64,000 nt of DNA from JALZKA01 sp963754045 (GCA_963754045.1 CAVWEN010000002.1:868001-932000); one strand, 5' to 3'. Positions 16,125 through 24,756 are shown, counted from the stretch's first letter. Numbers and translations are program-made. Notes: generated by a model not told the origin, from the sequence alone.

Positions 16125-17117
16125 ATGAGCACCAACTGGAGTCTGCGTGCGCTGCTCGCGCTCGCGATCACCGCAATCTTGGCCCTGGGCGTTGCTGCCT
16201 GCGGCGACGATGACGAGGACTCGGGCGACGGTGGTGATACCGCGACCGAGGAGAGCACGAATCTGATCGAGGCCAACCCCGACAACAAGGGGATCGAGCT
16301 GACAATCGGCTCAAAGAACTTCACCGAACAGTTCATCCTCGGCGAGATCTATGCCCAGGCGCTCGAAGCTGCGGGCTACACGATCAAGAAGGACCTAAAT
16401 CTCGGCTCCGAGCAGATCGCCCTCAAGGCGCTGCAGGACGGCGAGGTTGACGCGTATCCGGAGTACACCTCGACCGCGCTGACCTCGTTCTTCGAGCTGG
16501 CGCCGGAGGAGGTCCCCGGTGACGGCCAGGAGGCGTTTGAGCAGACCGAGGGCGACTTCGCCGATCTTGGCTTGAAGGCTTATCCGCCAACGCCGTTCTC
16601 CAGCGCAAACGCGGTCGGGCTGTTGGCCGAGAAGGCCGACGAGCTCGGTGTCTCGACTATCTCCGATCTCGAGGGACAGACCAAGGACCTGACCCTTGCC
16701 GGTTCGCCGGAGTGTCGTCAGCGCATCGACTGCCTGCTTGGCCTGCAAAAGAACTACGGGCTCGAGTTCGGCAAGTTCACACCGGTGGACATCGGGCTTC
16801 GCTACGAGGTCTTGGACAAGGGCGATGCGGACCTGTCGATCCTGTTTACGACCGATGCGCAGCTGTTCACCGACCCAGACTCCTACACGATTCTCGAGGA
16901 CGATCAGGGCGTCTTGCCGGCCGGCAACGTGCTCTTCGTCGCCAGCGAGGAGGCCGTGGAGAAGGCCGGTGAGGACTTCGGTACGACTGTCGAGGCCGTT
17001 CAGGAGCAGCTCACCCTCGAGGTGATGCAGGAGCTGAACGCCAGGGTCGACGTCGACAAGGAGGACCCCGCCGAAGTCGCCGCCGACTACCTGACGGCCG
17101 GCGGCTACATCGAGTAG
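16125..17117 (+). CDS. Osmoprotectant ABC transporter substrate-binding lipoprotein
   Basis: A 330-residue lipoprotein. The signal peptide (LRALLALAITAILALGVAAC) ends in the lipobox LGVAAC with Cys about residue 26, then an acidic linker. The mature part begins with IELTIGSKNFTEQFILGEIY, the hallmark of OpuCC/OsmX/ProX-type quaternary-amine binding proteins. VDAYPEYTSTAL and ADLSILFTTDAQLFTD follow. It delivers glycine betaine, choline or a related solute to the two permeases; the exact ligand is not readable. A strong ribosome site and the following hairpin mark it as the end of the operon. Confidence 0.92.
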   Translation: MSTNWSLRALLALAITAILALGVAACGDDDEDSGDGGDTATEESTNLIEANPDNKGIELTIGSKNFTEQFILGEIYAQALEAAGYTIKKDLNLGSEQIALKALQDGEVDAYPEYTSTALTSFFELAPEEVPGDGQEAFEQTEGDFADLGLKAYPPTPFSSANAVGLLAEKADELGVSTISDLEGQTKDLTLAGSPECRQRIDCLLGLQKNYGLEFGKFTPVDIGLRYEVLDKGDADLSILFTTDAQLFTDPDSYTILEDDQGVLPAGNVLFVASEEAVEKAGEDFGTTVEAVQEQLTLEVMQELNARVDVDKEDPAEVAADYLTAGGYIE

Positions 17118-17144
17118 TCCCGCTCCGGCTGGAAGCAACACGTG

Positions 17145-17174
17145 CGAAGCGGCCGCCTCCGGGCGGCCGTTTCG
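17145..17174 (+). terminator. Hairpin terminator after the ABC operon
   Basis: Arms CGAAGCGGCCGCC (17145-17157) and GGCGGCCGTTTCG (17162-17174) pair over 13 positions with one G-T pair and a 4-base loop. No T-run follows, so it is a GC-rich hairpin of the intrinsic-like actinobacterial type. Confidence 0.6.
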
Positions 17175-17262
17175 CGTTAGTGGCGACTCCGTACGCCACT
17201 CGGCACACGGGAGGCCAGACCCGGCGCTTCGCGACCGCCAATGTCGTGCCGGATGAAGCTCC

Positions 17263-17285
17263 GGGCGACACGCCGAACCCGCCCG
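17263..17285 (+). repeat. Degenerate palindromic repeat, partial copy A
   Basis: The left half of the repeat family found around the AbiEi/DUF559 gene. GGGCGACACGCCGAAC continuing into CCGCCCG matches copy B at about 20 of 24 positions. The right arm is not recognisable. Confidence 0.4.
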
Positions 17286-17323
17286 AATCGACGATGGAGC
17301 GGGCCGTCCGGGCAGAACCAGCG

Positions 17324-17368
17324 GGTGGCACGGCCAACCCGCCCGTGGGGTCGGTCGAACGTGCCACC
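17324..17368 (+). repeat. Palindromic repeat, copy B
   Basis: The left arm GGTGGCACGGCCAACC and the right arm GGTCGGTCGAACGTGCCACC form an imperfect inverted repeat of about 20 bases per arm. The right arm includes the proposed GTG start of the AbiEi/DUF559 gene, so the hairpin could affect its translation. Confidence 0.5.
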
Positions 17369-18299
17369 TGGAAGAGAGGCGCGGCGAGTCCGCGAACGGC
17401 GAGTCACGAGACTGGCGCAGAGGCAGCATGGGCAGCTGACCACAAGTCAGCTCCTACGGCTCGGCATCGGGGAGGGGGCGATCCGGCGCCGGGTTCAGAA
17501 CGGCTGGCTCACCCGCCGCTATCCGGGCGTCTACTCGCTCGGCGCCGCGCCGATTTCCCGCCTGGGCGAATGGTCGGCGGCCGTTCTCGCGTGTGGGAGT
17601 GGGGCCGTGTTGAGCTATCGCGATGCGGCGGCGCTGTGGGGCGTGCTCGACCTGACCAACGCCCTGATCGACGTGACTGTTCAGGGCACGTCTCGGAGTG
17701 GCCCCGTGGGGATCCGACGACACGGAGCACGGGCGCTCGCATCACGGGATACGACGATCCACAGCGGAATTCCCGTCACGTCCGTCGCGCGGACGCTCCT
17801 CGATCTCGCCGGCGTGGTCAGCCCGCGCATGCTCCAGCGGGCGTTCGAGCAGGCCGCTCGCTTGGGCATTCTCGATCTCGCGGCGCTCGCCGAATTGCTG
17901 AGCCGCAGCCGAGGGAAGAAAGGTGCGCGCAAGTTGCGACGGCTCCTCGACTATGACCCCGGTCCCGCGAAGCGAGCGAAGTCGGAACTGGAATTGATGT
18001 TCGCCGACCTGATCCGCGCGAGTGAGATCCCCATGTTCGAGCCAAATGCGCAAGTCGCGGGGGAGGAGGTCGACGCGTACTGGGCCGATGTCGGGCTGAT
18101 CGTCGAACTTGATAGCCGCTCCTTTCACAGCAATCCTTTCGAGGCCGAGCGTGACGACACGAAGACCGCGAAGCTCCGTCTGGCGGGATTAGAGGTGATC
18201 CGGGTGACGTACAACATGGTGAGGACTCGTCCGCAGTGGGTTCTGGACGCGGTGCGCACGATGCGCTCGCGCGCAGAGACCGCGAAGCGGCACGCCTGA
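17361..18299 (+). CDS. AbiEi-like winged-helix plus DUF559 (Vsr-like nuclease fold) protein
   Basis: A 312-residue protein with two parts. Residues about 15-75 (TRLAQRQHGQLTTSQLLRLG, WLTRRYPGVYSLG) form the winged helix seen in AbiEi-type antitoxins. Residues about 220-305 form a DUF559-like, PD-(D/E)xK-type nuclease module (EEVDAYWADVGLIVELDSRS, then FHSNPFEAERDDTKTAKL). Such two-part proteins are frequent in actinobacteria and their role is not known. No AbiEii toxin gene lies beside it. GTG 17361 is the best start near the conserved N-terminus; an ATG at 17241 is far upstream. The gene sits between palindromic repeats, and its stop codon lies inside one of them. Confidence 0.72.
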   Translation: MPPGREARRVRERRVTRLAQRQHGQLTTSQLLRLGIGEGAIRRRVQNGWLTRRYPGVYSLGAAPISRLGEWSAAVLACGSGAVLSYRDAAALWGVLDLTNALIDVTVQGTSRSGPVGIRRHGARALASRDTTIHSGIPVTSVARTLLDLAGVVSPRMLQRAFEQAARLGILDLAALAELLSRSRGKKGARKLRRLLDYDPGPAKRAKSELELMFADLIRASEIPMFEPNAQVAGEEVDAYWADVGLIVELDSRSFHSNPFEAERDDTKTAKLRLAGLEVIRVTYNMVRTRPQWVLDAVRTMRSRAETAKRHA

Positions 18300-18327
18300 C
18301 CTGCCCGACGGGCAGGTCAGGCGTGCC
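18289..18327 (+). repeat. Perfect palindrome, copy C (19-bp arms)
   Basis: Arms GGCACGCCTGACCTGCCCG (18289-18307) and its exact reverse complement (18309-18327) are separated by a single base. It contains the stop codon of the AbiEi/DUF559 gene and may end its transcription. GTGCCACCTGG at its right edge is identical to the edge of copy B. Confidence 0.75.
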
Positions 18328-18359
18328 ACCTGGCTCGTGCTGCGGCGCACTGGTCTGGC

Positions 18360-18398
18360 GGCACGGGTGACCCACCCCTGGGGCGGGTCAGGCGTGCC
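18360..18398 (+). repeat. Palindromic repeat, copy D
   Basis: Left arm GGCACGGGTGACCCACCC and right arm GGGCGGGTCAGGCGTGCC pair with three mismatches. The right arm repeats copy C (GGTCAGGCGTGCC). It lies 48 bases before the kinase gene. Confidence 0.6.
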
Positions 18399-18446
18399 GC
18401 CTCATCGCGGGGCCCCGCTTTGTGTTGCGCCGTGTATGAATGAGGC

Positions 18447-20597
18447 ATGGCGGACCTGACCGAAGGAGCCGTCTTCGCCGGCCACCGCATCGAGGGCGTG
18501 GCCGGTCGGGGAGGAATGGGAGTCGTCTACAAGGCGACGCACCTGGCGCTCGACCACACCGTCGCGCTGAAGGTGATCGCGTCCGAACTGGCGAGCGATG
18601 CGCGCTTCCGCGACCGATTCGTCCGCGAGAGCCGACTGGCCGTGACCATTCGCCACCCGAACGTGGTGCAGGTTCGGCACGCGGGCGAGGAGGGCGGAAC
18701 CCTGTTCGTAACCATGGACTATGTCGACGGGGTGGACCTGCGCGGTCTCCTTAACGCCGACGGACCGCTCTCGCCCGGCCGGGCCGCGGCGCTGGTCGCC
18801 CAGCTCGGTGCCGCGCTGGACGCCGCACACGAGCGCGGGCTCGTGCATCGCGACGTCAAGCCGGGAAACGTGCTGATCGAACAGCGCGCCGACCGCGAGC
18901 ACGTCTACCTCACCGATTTCGGGCTGACCAAGCGAATGTCCGGAGCGACCGAGCTGACCGCGTCCGGTGCCTTCATCGGGACGATTGAGTACATGGCGCC
19001 CGAACAGATCAGGGGCCGCGACCTCGACGCCCGCACCGACGTCTACGCGCTCGGCGGTGTCACCTATGCCGCCCTGACCGGCTCGGCGCCGTTCGGCCAC
19101 GTCACCGAGGACGTTGCGAAGATGTACGCGCACCTAAACGACCCGGTGCCAAGCTTGCGCGACCGGGTCGGCACGCTGCCGCCAGCCCTCGACGACGTGA
19201 TCGCGCGCGCAATGGCCAAGGATCCAATCGAGCGCTACGACAGTGCCGGCGAGATGGCCATGGCACTCGCCGCGGCCGCCAGCGACGCAGGCGTTGAGGC
19301 GACCACGACCGCGGCGGCCGCGCTGCCTCCCGAGCCGACCGACGAGACCAACGAGCCCGAGCCGACCGACGAGCCCGAGCCGACCAACGAGCCCGAGGCG
19401 ACCGTCGAGCCCGAGGCGACCGTCGAGGCCGAGGAGGCGGAGCCGACCGTCGCGATGCCGACGCCCGAGCCGGCAGTGGCCTCAGACCGGCCCGAGCCCC
19501 CCGGCGCCGTGCCAACGACGGCCGAGCGTGAGCCCGGGCGCTCCCGGGGCGAACGTCGCGCGCTCGGAGCGGTCGCGGGTTTGGCGCTCGTTGCTGCGGC
19601 GGCGGGCCTGTTCGTCCTCGCCGGCGGTGACGATCCCGGCACCGAAGATCAGGCCACCGGCTCGAGCGCGGCGAATCGCGACGGCAACTCGGGCATCGGT
19701 CCTGGTGGGCTGGAGGTGCTGGCTCGCGCCAAGGCTGGTTCGTTCCCGGTTGGCGCGACCGTGGACCCGCTCGGCAGGCTGGTCATCGCCAGCCGCGATG
19801 ACGGGAAGGTCGTGGCGCTCGACGAGGACGACATCACCAAGCAACTTGCCGAGGTGACGATCGCGGGCGCCGAGATCGATTTCGCCATCCCCGGCGAAGA
19901 CGTCGTCTGGGCCGCCGACGCCGCCGGCAACCAATTGTTCGAGTTGGACGCGAACTCGCTCGAGCCGGTTGACGCGTTCCCGACGGGGGAGGCGCCCCAC
20001 GACGTGCTTACGACCGACACGGCGGTGTGGGTGTCCGACCGCGACGACGACACCCTTACTCGGCTCGATCTGGCGACGCGCACCACCTCCACGGTCCCGG
20101 TCGATCCCACGCCGGGTGTGCGCGACCTCCCGCGTCGCCTCGTTCGCGATGGCGAGCGGATGTGGGTGGCGTTTCGCGACGCCGGGGCAGTGCAGGCATT
20201 CGACATCAGCACCGGCGAGCCGGTGAGCGAGCCCGTCGAACTCGGCGGCGAGCCGAACGGCATGGCGGCGAAGGACGGGGATCTATGGGTGGCAAACACG
20301 AGCAAAGGCACCGTGCAGCGGTTTCCCACCGACGACGCCGGCGCGAGGTTGGCAGAGTTTGAGGCGTGCGAAGAGCCGCGCGACGTACGGGTGATCTTCG
20401 ACGCGGCCTGGATCGCCTGCGGCGGGGGTAACACCGATGAGGGGCAGTTGGTGAAGCTCTCACTGAAGGGCAGGCGAGAGGCCGTGCTGCCACTCGGCTC
20501 ATCGGTGGAGACGATCGCCGCCTCCGAGACGACCGGGCAGATGTGGGTGACCGGCGGCAAGGGCGGCGATGTGATCGAGGTCGGCCCGTTTCGCTGA
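18447..20597 (+). CDS. Receptor Ser/Thr protein kinase with extracellular beta-propeller-like domain
   Basis: A 716-residue PknB-type kinase. The kinase domain (about 12-275) has the glycine loop GRGGMGVVYKA, Lys42 in VALKVI, HRDVKPGN (Asp about 136), DFGLTK (Asp about 157) and YMAPEQIRG, so all catalytic residues are present. A Thr/Pro/Glu-rich juxtamembrane linker with EPTDEPEPTNEPEATVEPE-type repeats (about 295-335) leads to one membrane helix (about 372-393, ALGAVAGLALVAAAAGLFVLAG). The outer part has repeated WVSDRDDDTLTRLD / LWVANTSKGTVQRF blades, like virginiamycin-B-lyase or NHL propellers, rather than PASTA repeats. The ligand is unknown. Confidence 0.92.
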   Translation: MADLTEGAVFAGHRIEGVAGRGGMGVVYKATHLALDHTVALKVIASELASDARFRDRFVRESRLAVTIRHPNVVQVRHAGEEGGTLFVTMDYVDGVDLRGLLNADGPLSPGRAAALVAQLGAALDAAHERGLVHRDVKPGNVLIEQRADREHVYLTDFGLTKRMSGATELTASGAFIGTIEYMAPEQIRGRDLDARTDVYALGGVTYAALTGSAPFGHVTEDVAKMYAHLNDPVPSLRDRVGTLPPALDDVIARAMAKDPIERYDSAGEMAMALAAAASDAGVEATTTAAAALPPEPTDETNEPEPTDEPEPTNEPEATVEPEATVEAEEAEPTVAMPTPEPAVASDRPEPPGAVPTTAEREPGRSRGERRALGAVAGLALVAAAAGLFVLAGGDDPGTEDQATGSSAANRDGNSGIGPGGLEVLARAKAGSFPVGATVDPLGRLVIASRDDGKVVALDEDDITKQLAEVTIAGAEIDFAIPGEDVVWAADAAGNQLFELDANSLEPVDAFPTGEAPHDVLTTDTAVWVSDRDDDTLTRLDLATRTTSTVPVDPTPGVRDLPRRLVRDGERMWVAFRDAGAVQAFDISTGEPVSEPVELGGEPNGMAAKDGDLWVANTSKGTVQRFPTDDAGARLAEFEACEEPRDVRVIFDAAWIACGGGNTDEGQLVKLSLKGRREAVLPLGSSVETIAASETTGQMWVTGGKGGDVIEVGPFR

Positions 20598-20604
20598 GCC
20601 GCGG

Positions 20605-20610
20605 TAGGGT
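20605..20610 (+). promoter_or_regulatory. -10 hexamer TAGGGT
   Basis: TAGGGT ends 9 bases before ATG 20620 and only 3 before GTG 20614. A transcript starting at or close to the ATG would exclude the GTG, so ATG 20620 is preferred. Confidence 0.45.
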
Positions 20611-20619
20611 GCCGTGCCG

Positions 20620-21696
20620 ATGGCACCTGCATTAGGACTCAACCTCGGCTACTGGGGAATCGGCCCGCAGCGCGAGGAGGCGGTTGAGTTGGTTCGCGCC
20701 GCTGAGGCGGCCGGCTTCGACTCGGTCTGGGCGGCGGAGTCCTACGGCTCCGACGTCGTCTCGATTCTCGCCTGGCTCGCTCCGCAGACAACGACGATCA
20801 AGCTCGGGGCCGCGATCATGCAGGTGCCCGCCCGCCCACCCGCCGCCGCCGCGATGGCCGGTGCCACCATCGATGCCCTCTCGGGCGGCCGGTTCATGTT
20901 CGGCTTCGGCCCGTCGGGCCCGCAGGTCTCGGAGGGCTGGTACGGCGTGGATTACGCCAAGCCCTGGGGCCGCACCCGCGAGTACATCGAGGTCGTGCGC
21001 AAGATCATCGCCCGCGAGGGGCCGCTCGACCACCAGGGCACCCACTACTCGCTGCCCCTGGCCGACGGATCAAGCGGCCAGGGCAAGGCGCTGAAGCTGA
21101 ACTTCCACCCGTTGCGCAACGAGATCCCGGTCTTCGTCGGCGCGATCGGCCGCAAGTCCGTTGAGATGGCCGCAGAGATGTGCGACGGCTGGATCCCGAT
21201 CTTCTTTTCGGTCGACAAGTTCGAGGAGACGTGGGGCGAGAATCTCGAGACGGGCTTCGTCAAGGGCGGTCGTACGCGCTCGGACCTTGAGATCTCGCCC
21301 TCGGTGCAGGTGGCGATCGACGGCGACATTGAGACCGCGCGCAACGTCGTTCGCACAGGCCTCCTGCTCTACCTCGGCGGCATGGGCAGCCGCGAGACCA
21401 ACTTCTACGTGGACCTCACCCACCGCTTCGGGTTCGGCGAGGTCGCCGACGAGGTTCAAAGCCTCTTTCTCGACGGCAAGCGCCATGAGGCTTTCGAGGC
21501 GATCCCCGACGAGCTGGTCGAGGCGACGTCCCTGATCGGTTCCGAGGAGCAGGTGGCGGCCAAGGTCGGCCGCTTCGCCGAGGCGGGGATCGACCGCCTG
21601 ATCTGCTCGCCCGTCCAGGTGGACAAGGCCGAGCGCCTGCACACGATCGAGCGGCTCGCCGCAATCGTCGGTGCCGTTGAGCCTGCCGCCGCCTAG
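20620..21696 (+). CDS. LLM-class F420-dependent oxidoreductase
   Basis: A 358-residue luciferase-like TIM-barrel oxidoreductase, probably using coenzyme F420. LGLNLGYWGIGPQREEAVEL starts the barrel. GFDSVWAAESYGSDVVS and TTTIKLGAAIMQVPARPP are typical of the F420-dependent LLM enzymes of actinobacteria, as is GRFMFGFGPSGPQVSEGWYG. The C-terminal LIGSEEQVAAKVGRFAEAGI is the usual end of the barrel. The substrate is unknown. It is followed after 8 bases by a saccharopine-dehydrogenase-like reductase; the pair could act on the same lipid or ketone, which is inference. Confidence 0.88.
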   Translation: MAPALGLNLGYWGIGPQREEAVELVRAAEAAGFDSVWAAESYGSDVVSILAWLAPQTTTIKLGAAIMQVPARPPAAAAMAGATIDALSGGRFMFGFGPSGPQVSEGWYGVDYAKPWGRTREYIEVVRKIIAREGPLDHQGTHYSLPLADGSSGQGKALKLNFHPLRNEIPVFVGAIGRKSVEMAAEMCDGWIPIFFSVDKFEETWGENLETGFVKGGRTRSDLEISPSVQVAIDGDIETARNVVRTGLLLYLGGMGSRETNFYVDLTHRFGFGEVADEVQSLFLDGKRHEAFEAIPDELVEATSLIGSEEQVAAKVGRFAEAGIDRLICSPVQVDKAERLHTIERLAAIVGAVEPAAA

Positions 21697-21704
21697 GCAC
21701 ACGG

Positions 21705-22835
21705 GTGGGCGACCAGCCGAATACACCCACCGGCCGGATCGTCCTCTTCGGGGCCACCGGATACACGGGTGAACTGACCGCCCGCGCCATGGTCAAGCGC
21801 GGGCTGCGCCCGGTGCTCGCGGGTCGCACCGCCGAGAAGCTCGCCGAGCTGTCGAACGCCTTGGGCGGCGGGTTCGAGACGGCCACCGCCGACGTCGCAG
21901 ACCCCGCGAGCGTCCGTGCCCTCGTCGAGCGGGGCGACGTGCTTATTACGACGGTTGGGCCCTTCAGTCGCTGGGGCGACGCCGCGCTCGACGCTGCCAT
22001 CGACACCGGTGCCCACTACGTCGACTCCACGGGCGAGCCCGGCTTCGTACGCAAGGTTTTCGAACAGGCCGGCCCACGCGCGCTCGCATCCGGTTCCCTC
22101 CTGCTCACCGCGATGGGGTACGACTGGACGCCGGGCAACCTGGCCGGCGGCATCGCGCTCACCGAGGCAGGCGACGCCGCCCGGCGGGTGCGGATCGGCT
22201 ACTTCACCTCGGGGGGCGGCCTCGGGGGAATGAGCGGTGGCACCCGCGCCTCGGCCGTCGGCGCCCTGATCGAGCCGAGCTTCGCCTACCGCGGCGCTCG
22301 CATCGTCACCGAGCGTGGCGCCCGGCGGGTTCACGAGTTCGAATGGAACGGGAAGGACCGGCCGGGGATCTCGGTCGGCACCTCCGAGGCGTTCTCGCTG
22401 TCGCGAGCTTTCCCCAATGTGCAGGATGTCGAGGTCTTCCTGGGCTGGTTCGGCGGCGGCAGTCGCCCGATGCAGGCGTTCTCGCTGTTCGGCGCGGGAA
22501 TCGCCAAGGTGCCGGGTGCGCGGGCGGGCATGGCGGCCGCGGCGGCTCGATTCGTCAAGACCTCCACGGGCGGCCCCGACGCGCAGGCCCGCGCCGCTAC
22601 CGGATCGCGGTTTGTGGCCGAGGCGGTCTCGGGCTCAGGCGTGGTGCTGGCCGAGATCCGACTTGAGGGCGTGAACGGTTACACGTTCACCGGCGAGAGC
22701 CTCGCCTGGACCGGCAACCGGATCGCCACCGGCGGCGCATTGGCCGCCGGTGGACTCGGTCCGGTCGAAGCGTTCGGCGTCGAGGCCCTGGAGGCCGGCG
22801 TCGCCGAGTGCGGGATTAGCCGCTTGCCGGGATGA
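21705..22835 (+). CDS. Saccharopine-dehydrogenase-like NAD(P)-binding reductase
   Basis: A 376-residue protein with an N-terminal Rossmann domain (IVLFGATGYTGELTARAM, residues 12-29, then VLAGRTAEKLAEL). The overall pattern matches trans-acting enoyl reductases and saccharopine reductase-like proteins of actinobacteria, for example the Rv2953 family. HYVDSTGEPGFVRKVFEQAG and LLTAMGYDWTPGNLAGG are family segments. It lacks the complete lysine-pathway features, so a lipid role is more likely than lysine metabolism. The GTG start follows the LLM stop closely. Its last 20 bases overlap the 3' end of the convergent secreted-protein gene. Confidence 0.82.
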   Translation: MGDQPNTPTGRIVLFGATGYTGELTARAMVKRGLRPVLAGRTAEKLAELSNALGGGFETATADVADPASVRALVERGDVLITTVGPFSRWGDAALDAAIDTGAHYVDSTGEPGFVRKVFEQAGPRALASGSLLLTAMGYDWTPGNLAGGIALTEAGDAARRVRIGYFTSGGGLGGMSGGTRASAVGALIEPSFAYRGARIVTERGARRVHEFEWNGKDRPGISVGTSEAFSLSRAFPNVQDVEVFLGWFGGGSRPMQAFSLFGAGIAKVPGARAGMAAAAARFVKTSTGGPDAQARAATGSRFVAEAVSGSGVVLAEIRLEGVNGYTFTGESLAWTGNRIATGGALAAGGLGPVEAFGVEALEAGVAECGISRLPG

Positions 22836-23187
22836 CCTTGCTGGTGTCGTTGCGGCAGCCAGGCTTTGACCCAGTCTTCGCGTAGATCTTGCCTGTCGCG
22901 CCCGGGTTCCCGATCGACCACTGGTAGCGGGTTCCGTTCGGCGAGCTGGTGTCGGATCCGATCTTCTGATCGTCGCCACCACCGACGGCGCCGACCTTGC
23001 GGTAGACCTTGACCTTGCGCTCGTTCTTGCACTTGAGCTTGCTGCTCTTGACATAGCCTGAGACGCTGCCGCCGCCTTGGATGGTGACCGTGGTCCTCGC
23101 CCCGCCGCCGGCCGTGGCCACGCCGCTGAACGCGATCGCGGCCCCCGCCGAGGCGACAACTGCAGCCCTTACGAATCTTCCCCTCAT
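22816..23187 (-). CDS. Small secreted protein of unknown function
   Basis: A 123-residue protein with a classical signal peptide (MRGRFVRAAVVASAGAAIAF, cleavage near GVATA-GG). A basic mature domain follows with two Cys (KLKCKNERKVKVYRKVG; GSKPGCRNDTSKV) that could form a disulfide. GGGDDQKIGSDTSSPNGTRY leads to YQWSIGNPGATGKIYAKTG. I do not recognise an enzyme motif; it resembles short exported actinobacterial proteins with a carbohydrate-binding-like beta fold. GAGGGAG 6 bases before the ATG fixes the start. The longer frame beginning at 23718 is antisense to pntAA. Confidence 0.78.
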   Translation of the reverse strand: MRGRFVRAAVVASAGAAIAFSGVATAGGGARTTVTIQGGGSVSGYVKSSKLKCKNERKVKVYRKVGAVGGGDDQKIGSDTSSPNGTRYQWSIGNPGATGKIYAKTGSKPGCRNDTSKVIPASG

Positions 23188-23314
23188 CTGGAACTCCCTC
23201 TGGTTGGTTTGCGGTTGCGTGACATTACACCCGCGCGGATCGCGTCGAGTCGAAATCGGGTTCGGATAGGCTCCCCGACCGCCCGTGCGGCGTCTCCATA
23301 CATAGACGGCTCGC

Positions 23315-24445
23315 GTGAACCTCATGAAGATCGGCGTACCGAAAGAGACCAAAGAGGGCGAGAGCCGCGTCGCCCTCATTCCCGATGTCATCGCCTCGCT
23401 GAAGGCGAAGGACCTCGAAGTCGTCGTCGAGTCCGGAGCCGGCGACGGGGCGGGCCATCCCGATTCGGAGTACAGCGACGCCGGCGCTGAGATCGGCGAT
23501 GCCTGGGGCGCCGACATCATCACGCATGTGGCGGTTCCCAGCGCGGATGAAATCGGCAAGCTTCGCTCGGGCCAGATCCTGATCGGGCACCTCGCCCCAC
23601 TCACCGCAGCCGACTCGAACAGGGCACTCGCGAGCGCAGGAGTCACCGGCTTTGCGATGGAGGCGGTGCCGCGTATCACCCGTGCACAGGCGATGGACGC
23701 GCTGTCCTCGCAGGCCAACGTCGCCGGCTACGCAGCGACCCTGCTCGCAGCCCGCGAGGCGGGGCGCTTCTTCCCGATGATGACCACGGCCGCCGGCACC
23801 GTTGCCCCGGCGAAGGTGATGGTGCTGGGCGCCGGCGTGGCCGGCCTGCAGGCGATCGCCACCGCCAAGCGCCTCGGCGCGGTCGTCTCCGGCTTCGACA
23901 TCCGCCGTGCCGCGTGGGAGCAGATCGCTTCGTTGGGTGGCCGTCCGCTCGAACTCGACTTCATCCCTGACGCGGAGGACGAGGGCGGCTACGCGCGTCC
24001 TCTCACCGAGGAGGAGAACGAGCAGGTTCGCGAGGCGCTGGCCGAGAATGCCGGACGCCAGGACGTGATCATCACCACTGCTCAGATTCCCGGCCGGGAC
24101 GCGCCGATTCTGCTCACCAAGCAGGCCGTCGCGAACATGGCGCCAGGGTCGGTGATCATCGACCTTGCGGGCGACAGCGGGGGCAACTGCGAGTTGACCG
24201 AGGCGCGCAGCACGGTGGTTTCCGACAACGGCGTGAAGGTCATCGCGCCCGACAACCTGCCCAGCGATATGGCCGCGCACGCCTCACAGCTCTACGCCAA
24301 GAACATCGAGAACCTCTTGGGGCTGCTGGTGTCCGAGGAGGGCGAGCTGAACCTCGACTTCGACGATGAGGTGGTCGCCGGCGCCTGTATCACTCACGAG
24401 GGCGAGATCCGCGGCGAGCGGACCGCGGGGCGCGAGGGTTCCTGA
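23315..24445 (+). CDS. pntAA: NAD(P)(+) transhydrogenase subunit alpha part 1
   Basis: A 376-residue NAD(H)-binding domain I subunit of the proton-translocating transhydrogenase. MKIGVPKETKEGESRVALIP starts the protein, with the family segment SQANVAGYAATLLAA and Rossmann motif VLGAGVAGLQAIATAKRLGA. VIIDLAGDSGGNCELT and VIAPDNLPSDMAAHASQLYA are characteristic. The start is GTG 23315 or ATG 23324. It differs from alanine dehydrogenase by the PntA-specific C-terminus. It is the first of three overlapping genes that together make the enzyme linking NADH oxidation and proton flow to NADPH formation. Confidence 0.93.
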   Translation: MNLMKIGVPKETKEGESRVALIPDVIASLKAKDLEVVVESGAGDGAGHPDSEYSDAGAEIGDAWGADIITHVAVPSADEIGKLRSGQILIGHLAPLTAADSNRALASAGVTGFAMEAVPRITRAQAMDALSSQANVAGYAATLLAAREAGRFFPMMTTAAGTVAPAKVMVLGAGVAGLQAIATAKRLGAVVSGFDIRRAAWEQIASLGGRPLELDFIPDAEDEGGYARPLTEEENEQVREALAENAGRQDVIITTAQIPGRDAPILLTKQAVANMAPGSVIIDLAGDSGGNCELTEARSTVVSDNGVKVIAPDNLPSDMAAHASQLYAKNIENLLGLLVSEEGELNLDFDDEVVAGACITHEGEIRGERTAGREGS

Positions 24446-24756
24446 TGGATCTCGTCACCGAACTGACGATCTTCGTGTTGGCGGCATTCGTCGGCTTCAC
24501 GGTGATCTCGAAGGTCCCGACGACGCTCCACACTCCGCTGATGAGCCAGACGAACGCGATCCACGGCATCGTCATGCTCGGGGGTCTGATCGTCGCCGGC
24601 ACGGCTGACGGCGCACTCGAGCTCACACTCGCCTTCGTCGCGATCGCGTTCGGGGCGATCAACATCGTCGGTGGCTTCATGGTCACCGACCGGATGCTCG
24701 GAATGTTCGTCCGCAAGCCGAAGCCACCCGCCGATAGCGAGAAGGCATCCAAGTGA
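24445..24756 (+). CDS. pntAB: NAD(P)(+) transhydrogenase subunit alpha part 2
   Basis: A 103-residue membrane subunit with three hydrophobic helices: LTIFVLAAFVGFTVISKVP, GIVMLGGLIVAGTADG and LTLAFVAIAFGAINIVGGF. It includes TTLHTPLMSQTNAIHGIVML, a very conserved loop of the transhydrogenase dII domain. It anchors domain I to the membrane. ATG 24445 overlaps the pntAA stop by one base (TGATG), and its end overlaps the GTG of pntB. Confidence 0.93.
   Translation: MDLVTELTIFVLAAFVGFTVISKVPTTLHTPLMSQTNAIHGIVMLGGLIVAGTADGALELTLAFVAIAFGAINIVGGFMVTDRMLGMFVRKPKPPADSEKASK

Noticed and set aside
19326..19450. Tandem repeat considered as CRISPR or a mini-satellite array
   Set aside because: The units are in-frame Glu/Pro/Thr codons of the kinase linker, with no spacers. 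It is coding sequence.
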